Positions 34,128 to 42,425 of a stretch of 64,000 nucleotides of DNA are shown here, piece by piece. A model generated the notes under the pieces. It was not told the DNA's origin. It ran no database searches and saw only the letters and a list, made by a program, of their open reading frames with translations. Positions within the stretch are counted from its first letter, which is position 1. Each line of letters starts with the position of its first letter. A program made the position numbers and the translations under genes. Origin of the DNA: Leifsonia sp. EB41 (lineage in GTDB: Bacteria; Actinomycetota; Actinomycetes; Actinomycetales; Microbacteriaceae); the NCBI RefSeq assembly GCF_041262565.1, contig NZ_JBGCCJ010000001.1:3658001-3722000 (forward strand). The letters run 5' to 3'.

Positions 34128-34982
34128 ATGAGCCAGGACCAGACCAGCAAGGACGCCGCAGCGGCGCGCGGGATCATGAACGACGTCGTCCACGGGCGGC
34201 TGTTGCACATGCCCGCCTCGATCGAGCAGTCCATCGAGGACTTCCACGACACGTCGCAGGAGTGGCGTCGGCTGTTCTCCGAGCTGCTGGGCACCTTCTT
34301 CCTGGTGCTGGTGGCCGCAGGCGGCGGGATGATGGGCCAGGCGTTCCCGAACACGATCTCGCGCACGGCAGCCGTGACCGCGCCGGCGCTGATGGTGTTC
34401 GCGATCATCCTGTTCATGGGCAAGGTCTCCGGCGCGCACCTCAACCCGGCGGTCAGCGTGGCGTTCGCGCTGCGCGGGGACTTCCCGTGGTCGCGCGTGC
34501 CCGGCTACATCGTCGTGCAACTCGGCGGGGCCTCCCTCGCGGCATGGTTCCTGGAGGGCGTCACCCACGTCTCAGCGCGCTACGGCTCCAACTACCCGGC
34601 GACCGGTTTCAGCTCCTGGGACGCGCTGCTGATGGAGACGGTGCTGACCTTCGGCCTGGTGAGCGTCATCCTGGGCACGGCCTCCGGAGCCCAGAACCTC
34701 GGCATCATCGGCGCGTTCGGCGTCGGCGCCTACATCGCGCTGGCCGGACTGTGGGGCAGCCCGATCTCCGGCGCCTCGATGAACCCGGCCCGCACCTTCG
34801 GGCCCGACCTGGTGAGCGGGCACTGGGACGCGTACTGGGTGTACATCGTCGGCCCGGTCGCGGGCGCGGTGATCGCGGTCGGCGCGGCGTTCCTGCTGCG
34901 CGGGCGCGGGGGAGGCCTCGCCGGGTCGGCGGCGGCGCAGGGCGGCCTCGACACGGCGGCGCGGTTCCCCGAGAAGGAGTGA
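34128..34982 (+). CDS. MIP-family channel (aquaporin/glycerol facilitator)
   Basis: A 284-residue channel with six membrane helices and the two half-helices that meet in the pore: NPA motifs at Asn106-Ala108 (HLNPAVS) and Asn219-Ala221 (SMNPART). The first 48 residues are a long polar N-terminal extension, unusual for the family. The C-terminal tail is Gly/Ala-rich. Whether it conducts water, glycerol or another small solute cannot be told by eye. It follows the HerA-like gene by 13 nt with an AGAGGAGG site, completing a GH15-ATPase-channel operon that may serve osmotic adjustment (inference). Confidence 0.88.
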   Translation: MSQDQTSKDAAAARGIMNDVVHGRLLHMPASIEQSIEDFHDTSQEWRRLFSELLGTFFLVLVAAGGGMMGQAFPNTISRTAAVTAPALMVFAIILFMGKVSGAHLNPAVSVAFALRGDFPWSRVPGYIVVQLGGASLAAWFLEGVTHVSARYGSNYPATGFSSWDALLMETVLTFGLVSVILGTASGAQNLGIIGAFGVGAYIALAGLWGSPISGASMNPARTFGPDLVSGHWDAYWVYIVGPVAGAVIAVGAAFLLRGRGGGLAGSAAAQGGLDTAARFPEKE

Positions 34983-35022
34983 GCGCTCCGCGACGGGACT
35001 GACGCTTTGACCGGCCGCGGAC

Positions 35023-35028
35023 CATGAT
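35023..35028 (+). promoter_or_regulatory. Leaderless promoter -10 candidate (CATGAT)
   Basis: CATGAT is 6 nt before ATG 35035. The hexamer is weak, but no ribosome site is present. Confidence 0.35.
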
Positions 35029-35034
35029 GTCCTC

Positions 35035-35592
35035 ATGGACTCGATGGACCTCAACCAGCCGGGAGCTGCGCCGGCGGAGAGCGGCGTCCGGGTGCAGCGG
35101 GCGCTGTGGCGGCACTGGGGAACGCCCGCGGGCATCTACGGCACCATCGTTTACGCGAGCGTGGTCGCCGCGAGCTCGGGCGGCGCGACCAGCCAGGCGG
35201 ACGCACTTCATGTCCTGGTCTTCACCCTGGTGAGCATCGTGGTGTTCTGGCTGGCCCACGTCTACTCCACCGCCCTCGGCTTCCACGCCGACGACGACAG
35301 CGCCCGAGCCCGCATCGTCGACTCCCTGCGGCACGCCTTGTTCGAATCGAGCGGGATGCTGGAGGCGGCGGTCGTCCCCAGCATCCCGCTGCTGCTCGCG
35401 GCGCTCGGCATCATCCCGGCCGAGGTCGGCGTGTTCGTGTCGCTCTGGCTGACCGTGCTGCTGCTGGCGCTGCTGGGCTACCTGGTGTTCCTGATCCGCG
35501 GGAGGTCGGTGCTGGTGTGCTTGACAGGGGCGGTGGTGACCGGGGGTTTCGGGGTCGTGGTGATCCTGTTGAAGACCACCTTGCAGCACTGA
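35035..35592 (+). CDS. Four-helix membrane protein of unknown function
   Basis: A 185-residue membrane protein with helices at about 30-48, 57-77, 113-148 (possibly two) and 155-180 and a short cytoplasmic N-terminus. The loop FHADDDSARARIVDSLRHAL between helices two and three is charged and helical. No domain is recognised. ATG 35044 (third codon) is an alternative start. It stands alone and converges on the GAP-family gene, with a long palindrome between them. Confidence 0.68.
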   Translation: MDSMDLNQPGAAPAESGVRVQRALWRHWGTPAGIYGTIVYASVVAASSGGATSQADALHVLVFTLVSIVVFWLAHVYSTALGFHADDDSARARIVDSLRHALFESSGMLEAAVVPSIPLLLAALGIIPAEVGVFVSLWLTVLLLALLGYLVFLIRGRSVLVCLTGAVVTGGFGVVVILLKTTLQH

Positions 35593-35612
35593 GGGCCGAC
35601 GGGGACCGCGAG

Positions 35613-35662
35613 ACGTGAGTCGTTGCGGAAATCGCCGGTGCGAATTCCGCAACGACTCACGT
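35613..35662. repeat. Palindrome with 18-bp arms between convergent genes
   Basis: Perfect 18-bp arms 35613-35630 and 35645-35662 (core GAGTCGTTGCGGAA) flank a 14-nt loop. It is unrelated in sequence to the 57-nt element but sits in the same kind of place, so it is probably a two-way terminator. Confidence 0.75.
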
Positions 35663-35730
35663 TTCGGGGTCAGTGATGCAGATGCGCTACGACCGGGAGA
35701 ACGCCAGGGCCGCCGCGGCCGGCTGACCCG

Positions 35731-36402
35731 TCAGAAGCTCCCGATCCCTTTTCCGACCAGCACCACCCCGATCACGAGCAGCAGCACCGCCATCACCGTC
35801 GCGTTGTTGCCCACGAGCCATCCGCGGAGCGCGTCGAGCGGGCCGCGCATCGCGTCGGCGGCCACCAGATAGCCGATCACCGGGATGGCCACCGAGCTCG
35901 CCGCGACGACCACGAAGATCAGGATGACGACCGTCGTGGACCCCGCGGAGAGTCCCGCCGTGCCGATGGCGACCCCGGCACCCGCGGCCAGCAGAAGGTT
36001 CTTCGGGTTCACCGCCGCCAGGATGAACGCGAGAACGAAGCCGCGCCCTGCGGTCATCGAGTCGATCGCACTCATCCATTTCGGGAGCGCGGCCGTCTCG
36101 CCCGGCTTCGGCCGGGAGCGCCACTGCCGCAGCGCGAGCAGCAGCAGTCCCAGCCCCAGGACGATCTTGATGGTTCCGGCGATCGGCTTCGACGCGTTCG
36201 GGTCGGCCGCGGGGATGAGCCCGGACAGCAGCGTGAAGACCAGTACAGCGACGACGATGCCCAGCACCCAGCCGATCAGGAACCCGACGCTCGTGCCGCG
36301 CGCCTTCGGCGAGAGCAGCATCAGGATCGCCGCGATGATCGGTATCGGGCTGATCGCGATGCCCAGCGCCAGCGGCAGGGTGTCCCCGATCGCACTCCCC
36401 AT
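35731..36402 (-). CDS. GAP-family (LysE-like) six-helix membrane protein
   Basis: A 223-residue membrane protein with six hydrophobic helices. The N-terminal LPLALGIAISPIPIIAAILM, the SPKARGTSVGFLIGW loop and the AAVNPKNLLLAAGAG motif in the middle identify the GAP/Sap family, which is related to LysE-type exporters. Mycobacterial Gap is linked to glycopeptidolipid export; the cargo here is unknown. Its ATG follows directly after the stop of the AI-2E gene, placing it third in an operon with SulP and AI-2E-family transporters. Confidence 0.85.
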   Translation of the reverse strand: MGSAIGDTLPLALGIAISPIPIIAAILMLLSPKARGTSVGFLIGWVLGIVVAVLVFTLLSGLIPAADPNASKPIAGTIKIVLGLGLLLLALRQWRSRPKPGETAALPKWMSAIDSMTAGRGFVLAFILAAVNPKNLLLAAGAGVAIGTAGLSAGSTTVVILIFVVVAASSVAIPVIGYLVAADAMRGPLDALRGWLVGNNATVMAVLLLVIGVVLVGKGIGSF

Positions 36403-37626
36403 CTACTCCTCTTTCCGTTCCTCGACCGCAGGCGTGTGCCTCGCGTCCTTCGCCGACTTGCGCTCGGCCTTCGCCGCGTCGGACTCCACCTTCATCAGGT
36501 CCTTCGTCTCCCGGAGGTCGCCGATCACCGCGCGCCAGATCCGGGCGCGCGGGTCGGAGTCCACCAGGATCGCGCGGGCCAGCAGCGTCAGCGGGATGGC
36601 GAGGATGGCGCCGATCGCGCCGAGCACGATCGCCCACAGCAGCACCGAGAAGAACGTCAGCGTCTGGCTGAGCGCCACGGCGTTGCCGACCACCTTCGGC
36701 TGCACGACCGACTGAACGACGGCGTTGACGACCCCGTAGATGACGATGATCGCGATGACGGTGCCCCAGCCTCCGATGAGGTAGCCGAACACCAGGGGAG
36801 GCACCAGCGCCAGGAAGTAGCCGACGTTGGGGATGAAGCTGCACAGGAACGACAGGATCGCCCAGAGCAGCGCGGCCGGCACGCCCAGGATGAACAGCGC
36901 TATGCCGTTGATCACGCCCTGGACGATGCCGAGCAGGGTGGTCACGACCATGTAGCGGCGGACGCTGTGGGCGAAGCCGGTGAGCGCGTACACCAGGTTC
37001 GGCTTGGTCGGCTCGAGCTGGCGCAGCAGCGTCGGCGTGTAGGCGGCGTCGGCGGGCATCAGGATGAGCATGGTCAGCACGATCACGCCGAACGTGATCA
37101 GGCCGAAGGCGCCGCCGAGCAGGCCGCTGAAGAAGTTCAGCAGCTTGGTCGGGTCGAAGCCCTGCGTCACGGCCTGGAGGTCCTGCGGGCTGATGCCGAT
37201 GCTCGTCAGCCAGTGCGCGAACTGCTGGCCGATCTGCTGGAACTGCTCCTTGTACTGCGGCAGCATCGAAACGAACTGGGCCATCGCGATGATCAGGAGG
37301 GCGGCGAAGCCGGCCAGCAGCGCGAACGTCGTCAGTGCGACGGCGCCGGTCGCGACCCCGCTCGGCGTGCCGTGCCGCTCCAGCCAGACCCGCACCGGCT
37401 GCGCGCAGATGACGAGCACCAGCGCCAGCAGCGTGGGGGCGAGGATGCCGGCGATGGCGTGCATCCCGATCAGGATGACGACGCCGCCCGCCAGCGCGAG
37501 GAGGATACGGGCGCTGCGGCCGTTCGCGGCGACGGCCTCCTGGTCGGGGTCCGGCCCGGCCGGCGGCGGAGGCTCTGGCGCGCGGGTGCGGCGGCGGAAC
37601 GGCCAGATCCCGCTAGTCGTGGTCAT
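36403..37626 (-). CDS. AI-2E family transporter
   Basis: A 407-residue integral membrane protein with about eight helices and a large loop (about 145-190; FQQIGQQFAHWLTSI). The FIPNVGYFLALVPPLVFG motif (about 280) and VVQPKVVGNAV (about 325) define the family. Some relatives export autoinducer-2, others are Na+/H+ antiporters, so the cargo is open. Its start overlaps the end of the SulP gene by 14 nt and its stop abuts the GAP gene's start. The tail is charged (ERKSAKDARHTP). Confidence 0.88.
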   Translation of the reverse strand: MTTTSGIWPFRRRTRAPEPPPPAGPDPDQEAVAANGRSARILLALAGGVVILIGMHAIAGILAPTLLALVLVICAQPVRVWLERHGTPSGVATGAVALTTFALLAGFAALLIIAMAQFVSMLPQYKEQFQQIGQQFAHWLTSIGISPQDLQAVTQGFDPTKLLNFFSGLLGGAFGLITFGVIVLTMLILMPADAAYTPTLLRQLEPTKPNLVYALTGFAHSVRRYMVVTTLLGIVQGVINGIALFILGVPAALLWAILSFLCSFIPNVGYFLALVPPLVFGYLIGGWGTVIAIIVIYGVVNAVVQSVVQPKVVGNAVALSQTLTFFSVLLWAIVLGAIGAILAIPLTLLARAILVDSDPRARIWRAVIGDLRETKDLMKVESDAAKAERKSAKDARHTPAVEERKEE

Positions 37627-39343
37627 GATCGTTTCCCGCGATCGGTGTCTGGAGCGCCATGATGGCCTCCCTGTTGGTGTCGAAGAAGCGCACGCCATCG
37701 ACGAGCTCGAGGTGCTGGAGCCGGTCGCGGATGCCGGGGCGCACGCGGCTGAGGGCGAGGTCGCCCCCGCGCGTGCTGAGGAAGGCCTGGACGGCCTCCC
37801 ACGATTCGGCGCCGGTCACGTCGACGTCGGTGACGGCCTCCATGTCGAGCACGACGTGCGTGGCGCCGGTGTCCGTGACGGCCCGCTCGACCGCCTTCTC
37901 GAAGGAGGTCGAGTTCGCGAAGAACAGCGGCGCCGCGAGCCGGACGACCACGACGCCCGGTACGGTCGGCTCCCCGGCCGGCGCGGCCTCCAGGAGGGAG
38001 TGCTGCGGGTCGCCGTCGGCCGCGAGGGTGTCGATCGGCGGGTTGGCGGCGCGGCGCGTAACGTTGACGACCGCGAGGACGAAGGCGATCACGATGCCGG
38101 CGATCGGCCCGATGATCAGGGCGCCGAGGAAGCACGCGGCGCCGATCGCGAACTCGAACCGGTCGAGCCGCCAGAGCCGGATGAAGTCGGGGATGCCGAG
38201 CAGCGGGACGACCGCGACCGCGACGATGGTGCCGATGGCGGGGGAGGGGATGTCCGCCAGCAGGGCGGTCCCGAAGATCAGGAGCAGCAGGGTGCCGAGG
38301 GCCGTGATCAGGGAGGGCAGCTGCGTGCGGGAGCCGGACTGGTCCATCGCGGCGGTGCGGGAGGTCGACGACCCGACCGCGAAGCCGCCGCTGACACCGG
38401 CGCCGATGTTGGCGAGCCCGAAGGCGAACAGGTCGCGGTCGGGGCGGGTCGGGTAGCCGCGCTTCTCGCCGTAGGAGCGGGAGACGAGGAGGCCCTCGCC
38501 CATCGCGACGACGGTGAGGGCGATGGCCGAGGGGATGAGCGCGAGCCACTGCCCCCACGCGATGATCGGCCAGGTGAACGTCGGAGGGCCCGCCTCGACG
38601 TGGCCGAGCACGGCGACGCCGTCCCGCTCCGCGCCGGTGGACACGACCACGACGGTCGCCACGATGAGGACGAGAAGCGCCCACGGCATGGTGGCGACGA
38701 GCCGGCGGCCCACCAGCAGGACGATGAGGGCGCCGAGCGAGATGAGCAGCGACCAGATGTTCAGCGTCGGCAGCCCGGTGATGAGGCCGCCGACCTTCTC
38801 CAGGAACTCCCCGCCCGAGTTGATCTTGATGCCCAGCATCTTGGCCACCTGCGACACCAGGATGTCGAGCGCGAGGCCGCCGACGAAGCCGACCAGGATC
38901 GGCTTGGAGAGGAAGTTGGCGAGGAAGCCGAGCTTGAAGAACGAGCACAGCAGGAAGAGCACGCCGCTGATCAGGGCCTGCGCGAGGGCGAGCGTTATGT
39001 AGTCCTGGTGGCCGGCGACGGCGAGGCCGCCGAGCGAGGAGGCCACCAGCGCGGCGGCCGCGGCGTCCGGCGACGCGACGAGCTGGCGCGACGAGACGGT
39101 GAGCGCGTAGAGCACCGCCGGCACCACCAGCGCGTACAGCCCGGCGGTGGCGGGGAGGCCCGCGATCTGGGCGTAGCCGATGTTGAGCGGGATGGCGATC
39201 GCGAGCAGGGTGACACCGCCGAGCACCTCGCGGACGGCGTTCTTCGCGGTGAGTCCCGCGAGCGGCCGGATGCGGGTGCGCGACGGCGCCGGAGCCCTGG
39301 AGGACTCCGGCGCCGTCGCGGTCGGGTCGGTCACGTCGGTCAC
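37613..39343 (-). CDS. SulP-family anion transporter with STAS domain
   Basis: A 576-residue permease of the SulP/SLC26 family, which moves sulfate, bicarbonate or dicarboxylates. The membrane part (about 30-430) has LLAIAIPLNIGYAQIAGLP near the start and SGGFAVGSSTSRTA midway. The C-terminal STAS domain (about 460-565; VVRLAAPLFFANSTSFEKAV, HVVLDMEAVTDVDVTG) regulates it. GTG 39343 is taken, with GTG 39331 an alternative. It is first in the operon SulP, AI-2E, GAP. A second SulP gene lies 3 kb away beside a sulfatase, so sulfate import is a reasonable guess. Confidence 0.9.
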   Translation of the reverse strand: MTDVTDPTATAPESSRAPAPSRTRIRPLAGLTAKNAVREVLGGVTLLAIAIPLNIGYAQIAGLPATAGLYALVVPAVLYALTVSSRQLVASPDAAAAALVASSLGGLAVAGHQDYITLALAQALISGVLFLLCSFFKLGFLANFLSKPILVGFVGGLALDILVSQVAKMLGIKINSGGEFLEKVGGLITGLPTLNIWSLLISLGALIVLLVGRRLVATMPWALLVLIVATVVVVSTGAERDGVAVLGHVEAGPPTFTWPIIAWGQWLALIPSAIALTVVAMGEGLLVSRSYGEKRGYPTRPDRDLFAFGLANIGAGVSGGFAVGSSTSRTAAMDQSGSRTQLPSLITALGTLLLLIFGTALLADIPSPAIGTIVAVAVVPLLGIPDFIRLWRLDRFEFAIGAACFLGALIIGPIAGIVIAFVLAVVNVTRRAANPPIDTLAADGDPQHSLLEAAPAGEPTVPGVVVVRLAAPLFFANSTSFEKAVERAVTDTGATHVVLDMEAVTDVDVTGAESWEAVQAFLSTRGGDLALSRVRPGIRDRLQHLELVDGVRFFDTNREAIMALQTPIAGNDHDHD

Positions 39344-39356
39344 CGATCCCGTTCGG

Positions 39357-39830
39357 TCACGCCGTGGGCGCTGCCGGCGGCGGGGTCGGCGCGGACGGGG
39401 CGGCTGGGGCCGCGGGCGCTGCGTGCGCTCCTGCTCCGGCCTGGTGGCCGAGGGCGACGCTCTTCAGGTGCGCGAACTCCTCGGGGGTGATGGTGCCGGC
39501 GTCGAGGAGGGCCTTCGCCTTCGCGATCTCGTCGGACGGGCTGGAGGTCGCCACCTCGCGGATGTAGGCGTCGGTGCTCTGCTGCACCTGGCGGGCCTCC
39601 TTCTGGCTGCGCTCCGCCATCCCCGGCCCGCGGGCGATGAGGTAGACGAGCGCGGTGAGGAACGGCACGAAGATCAGGAAGATGATCCACAGCGCTTTCC
39701 ACCAGCCGTTGAGCTTGTGGTCACGGAACAGGTCGCTGATGATCGCGAACAGCGCGAACAGGTACGCGATGAAAGCGAAGCTCCAGAAGAACAGCCAGAT
39801 GATGTTCCAGAAGTTGTTCCAGAAATCCAT
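39357..39830 (-). CDS. Membrane protein with PLDc_N and SHOCT domains
   Basis: A 157-residue protein. Two membrane helices (about 8-32 and 42-66) form a PLDc_N-like module with GWWKALWIIFLIFVPFL. A SHOCT motif follows (about 100-127: DEIAKAKALLDAGTITPEEF), usually an oligomerisation helix. The tail is Ala/Pro-rich. Proteins of this kind are common in actinobacteria with no assigned role beyond envelope scaffolding. It is read in the same direction as the SulP operon, 13 nt before it, and probably shares its promoter in the gap to 40063. Confidence 0.82.
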   Translation of the reverse strand: MDFWNNFWNIIWLFFWSFAFIAYLFALFAIISDLFRDHKLNGWWKALWIIFLIFVPFLTALVYLIARGPGMAERSQKEARQVQQSTDAYIREVATSSPSDEIAKAKALLDAGTITPEEFAHLKSVALGHQAGAGAHAAPAAPAAPSAPTPPPAAPTA

Positions 39831-39952
39831 GTCGTTTTACCTTTCCCCCTGGGCTCGGGTCCGAGCCTGGATGTGCGCTGAGAGTAACGCCGCGGGGGGA
39901 GATGCGTCTAGAGGTCGTTGGGGTGGTGAGGAGGTGAAAATAAGGGAGGGCG

Positions 39953-39984
39953 TTATTTACACTTAGGCCGCTCAGCGTAAATAA
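39953..39984. promoter_or_regulatory. Inverted repeat TTATTTAC-N16-GTAAATAA
   Basis: Perfect 8-bp arms (39953-39960 and 39977-39984), AT-rich in a GC-rich region, in the 233-nt gap between the divergent SHOCT gene and the sulfatase gene. It has the form of an operator. A GTCTAGAC palindrome follows at 40004-40011. Confidence 0.55.
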
Positions 39985-40030
39985 GGACGGCGCCGCGACA
40001 CCCGTCTAGACGCCATTGCCCGCCTCCGCC

Positions 40031-40036
40031 TAGCGT
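40031..40036 (+). promoter_or_regulatory. Promoter -10 (TAGCGT) for the sulfatase operon
   Basis: TAGCGT is 27 nt before GTG 40064; the leader carries GAGGGGG at 40049-40055 as ribosome site. Confidence 0.5.
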
Positions 40037-40063
40037 GACCCCTGAATCGAGGGGGTACACACG

Positions 40064-42409
40064 GTGACCAGAGATTTCCAGGGAAAGATCGAACTCGATG
40101 TGCGGGATTCGGTGTCCGATTGGGACGCCTTCCTGCCGCCGAAGGCTCCGGAGGGCGCGCCGAACGTGCTGCTGGTGCTCTACGACGACACCGGGCAGGC
40201 GGCGTGGTCGACCTACGGCGGCCGCATCCAGATGCCGACGATGGAGCGGCTCGCGCAGAGCGGTCTGACCTACACGCAGTGGCACACGACGGCGCTCTGC
40301 TCGCCGACGCGGTCGACCCTGCTCACCGGGCGCAACCACCACTCGAACGGGTTCGCCACCATCTCCGAGTCGTCCACCGGGTTCCCCGGCTACAACTCGC
40401 ACATCCCCGCCTCCAATGCCACGATGGCGAACCTGCTGCGGGACGCGGGCTGGGCGACGTTCTGGGTGGGCAAGAACCACAACGTCCCGATCGACGAGTG
40501 GACCGCGGGCGCCAGCAAGAAGAACTGGCCGCTGGCGCAGGGCTTCGACCGGTTCTACGGCTTCATCGGCGGCGAGACCAACAACTGGTATCCGTCGCTC
40601 GCCGAGGACAACCACTACATCGACCAGCCCTACCTCCCGGAGCAGGGTTACCACCTGTCCAAGGACCTCGCCGACCAGGCGCTGCGGATGCTGCGCGACG
40701 TCCAGCAGACCGAGCCGGGCAAGCCCTGGTACATGTGGTTCTGCCCTGGTGCCAACCACGCCCCGCACCACGCGCCGCAGGAGTACATCGACAAGTACAA
40801 GGGCGTCTTCGACGACGGCTACGAGGCCTACCGCGAGTGGGTGCTGCCGCGCATGATCGAGCGCGGCCTGCTGCCGGAGGGCACCGAGCTGACCGAGCTG
40901 AACCCGATGCCGCCGGGGACCTTCTCGGAGACCGACGAGGTGCGGCCGTGGGCCGACCTGAGCGCGGAGGAGCGGGCGCTGTTCTGCCGGCTGGCGGAGG
41001 TGTACGCCGGGTTCTCCGAGTACACCGACGCCCAAGTCGGCCGGATCGTCGACTACCTGGAGGAGTCGGGGCAGCTCGACAACACGCTCATCATCTACTG
41101 CGCCGACAACGGGGCGTCCGGTGAGGGCAGCCCGAACGGGTCGGTCAACGAGGGCAAGATCTTCGGCGGCTACCCGGACGACCTCCAGGACAACCTGCGG
41201 ATGGTCGACAAGCTGGGCTCGCCTGACACCTACAACCACTACCCGACGGGATGGGCGGCCGCGTTCTCCACGCCGTACCGGATGTTCAAGCGCTACGTCT
41301 ACCAGGGCGGGGTGTGCGACCCGCTCGTGATCTCCTGGCCGAAGGGAATCGCGGCTCGCGGCGAGGTGCGCAACCAGTACCACCACTCGACGGACATCGT
41401 GGCGACCATCCTCGACGTCTGCGGGGTGGAGCTGCCGGAGACCTACAACGGCGTCGAGCAGCGCCCGCTCGACGGCATCCCGATGACCTACAGCTTCGAC
41501 GCACCTGCAGACGGCGCGACCACGAAGCAGACGCAGTACTTCGAGATGTTCGGCAACCGCGGGATCTGGCACGACGGCTGGAAGGCCGTGACCGAGCACG
41601 GCCCGGTCAGCGGCCGCGGCGACTTCCCGAGCGACACGTGGCAGCTCTTCCACAGCGACGTCGACCGGTCGGAGGCGCACGACCTCGCCGCCGAGCACCC
41701 CGACAAGGTCGAAGAGCTGAAGGCGCTGTGGCTGGCGGAGGCCAAGCGCAACGACGTGCTGCCGCTCAACGACCTCCAGATCATCGGCAACCCGAAGGAC
41801 TTCGAGACGTTCATCTCGATGGAGTTCAAGGTGCCGGTGCCGTCGAGCGGGCAGTACACCTACTACCCGGGCACGAGCGAGGTCCCGGAACGGTCGGCGG
41901 CGAACACGCACGGCGTCTCGTACAAGGTGCTCGCGGAGGTCGACACCACCGCGGGCACCGAGGGCGTGATCTTCGCGCACGGCTCCCGGTTCGGAGGCCA
42001 CAGCCTGTTCGTGAAGGACGGGACGCTGACCTACGTCTACAACTTCCTCGGCATCCCGCCGGAGAACGTCATCTCGGCGCCGGTCCCCGGCCCGGGCCGG
42101 CACATCTTCGGCGTCTCCTTCACGAAGGAGCGGATGGGGGAGTATCGGGAGAGCATCGGCCCGCTGGCGCTCTACATCGACGACGAGAAGGTCGCCGAGC
42201 AGGAGATCCGGACGATCCTCGGCCACTTCTCGCTGTGCGGCGAGGGCCTGTGCATCGGCTACGACTCGGGCGACGCGGTGTCGAAGCTGTACGAGGGCTC
42301 GCGCTTCGAGTACAGCGGCGGTGAGATCGTCAAGGTCGTCTTCGACATCGCCGACGACGCCTACGTGGATGTGGAGGCGCACCTGGCCGCCGCCATGGCG
42401 CGGGACTGA
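40064..42409 (+). CDS. Type I sulfatase (arylsulfatase, formylglycine-dependent)
   Basis: A 781-residue enzyme of the alkaline-phosphatase superfamily that hydrolyses sulfate esters. The signature CSPTRSTLLTG starts at Cys79, which must be converted to formylglycine. Metal ligands are in LYDDTG and in the later CADNGA, and GKNHN and HDGWKAV are also family marks. The C-terminal 200 residues form a beta domain. No signal peptide is seen, so it would act in the cytoplasm on an imported ester. The converting enzyme gene is not in the window. A SulP gene follows after 16 nt. Relatives in the same subfamily include phosphonate and phosphodiester hydrolases, but the CxPxR favours sulfatase. Confidence 0.9.
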   Translation: MTRDFQGKIELDVRDSVSDWDAFLPPKAPEGAPNVLLVLYDDTGQAAWSTYGGRIQMPTMERLAQSGLTYTQWHTTALCSPTRSTLLTGRNHHSNGFATISESSTGFPGYNSHIPASNATMANLLRDAGWATFWVGKNHNVPIDEWTAGASKKNWPLAQGFDRFYGFIGGETNNWYPSLAEDNHYIDQPYLPEQGYHLSKDLADQALRMLRDVQQTEPGKPWYMWFCPGANHAPHHAPQEYIDKYKGVFDDGYEAYREWVLPRMIERGLLPEGTELTELNPMPPGTFSETDEVRPWADLSAEERALFCRLAEVYAGFSEYTDAQVGRIVDYLEESGQLDNTLIIYCADNGASGEGSPNGSVNEGKIFGGYPDDLQDNLRMVDKLGSPDTYNHYPTGWAAAFSTPYRMFKRYVYQGGVCDPLVISWPKGIAARGEVRNQYHHSTDIVATILDVCGVELPETYNGVEQRPLDGIPMTYSFDAPADGATTKQTQYFEMFGNRGIWHDGWKAVTEHGPVSGRGDFPSDTWQLFHSDVDRSEAHDLAAEHPDKVEELKALWLAEAKRNDVLPLNDLQIIGNPKDFETFISMEFKVPVPSSGQYTYYPGTSEVPERSAANTHGVSYKVLAEVDTTAGTEGVIFAHGSRFGGHSLFVKDGTLTYVYNFLGIPPENVISAPVPGPGRHIFGVSFTKERMGEYRESIGPLALYIDDEKVAEQEIRTILGHFSLCGEGLCIGYDSGDAVSKLYEGSRFEYSGGEIVKVVFDIADDAYVDVEAHLAAAMARD

Positions 42410-42425
42410 CGGCAGCGGGTCGAGC

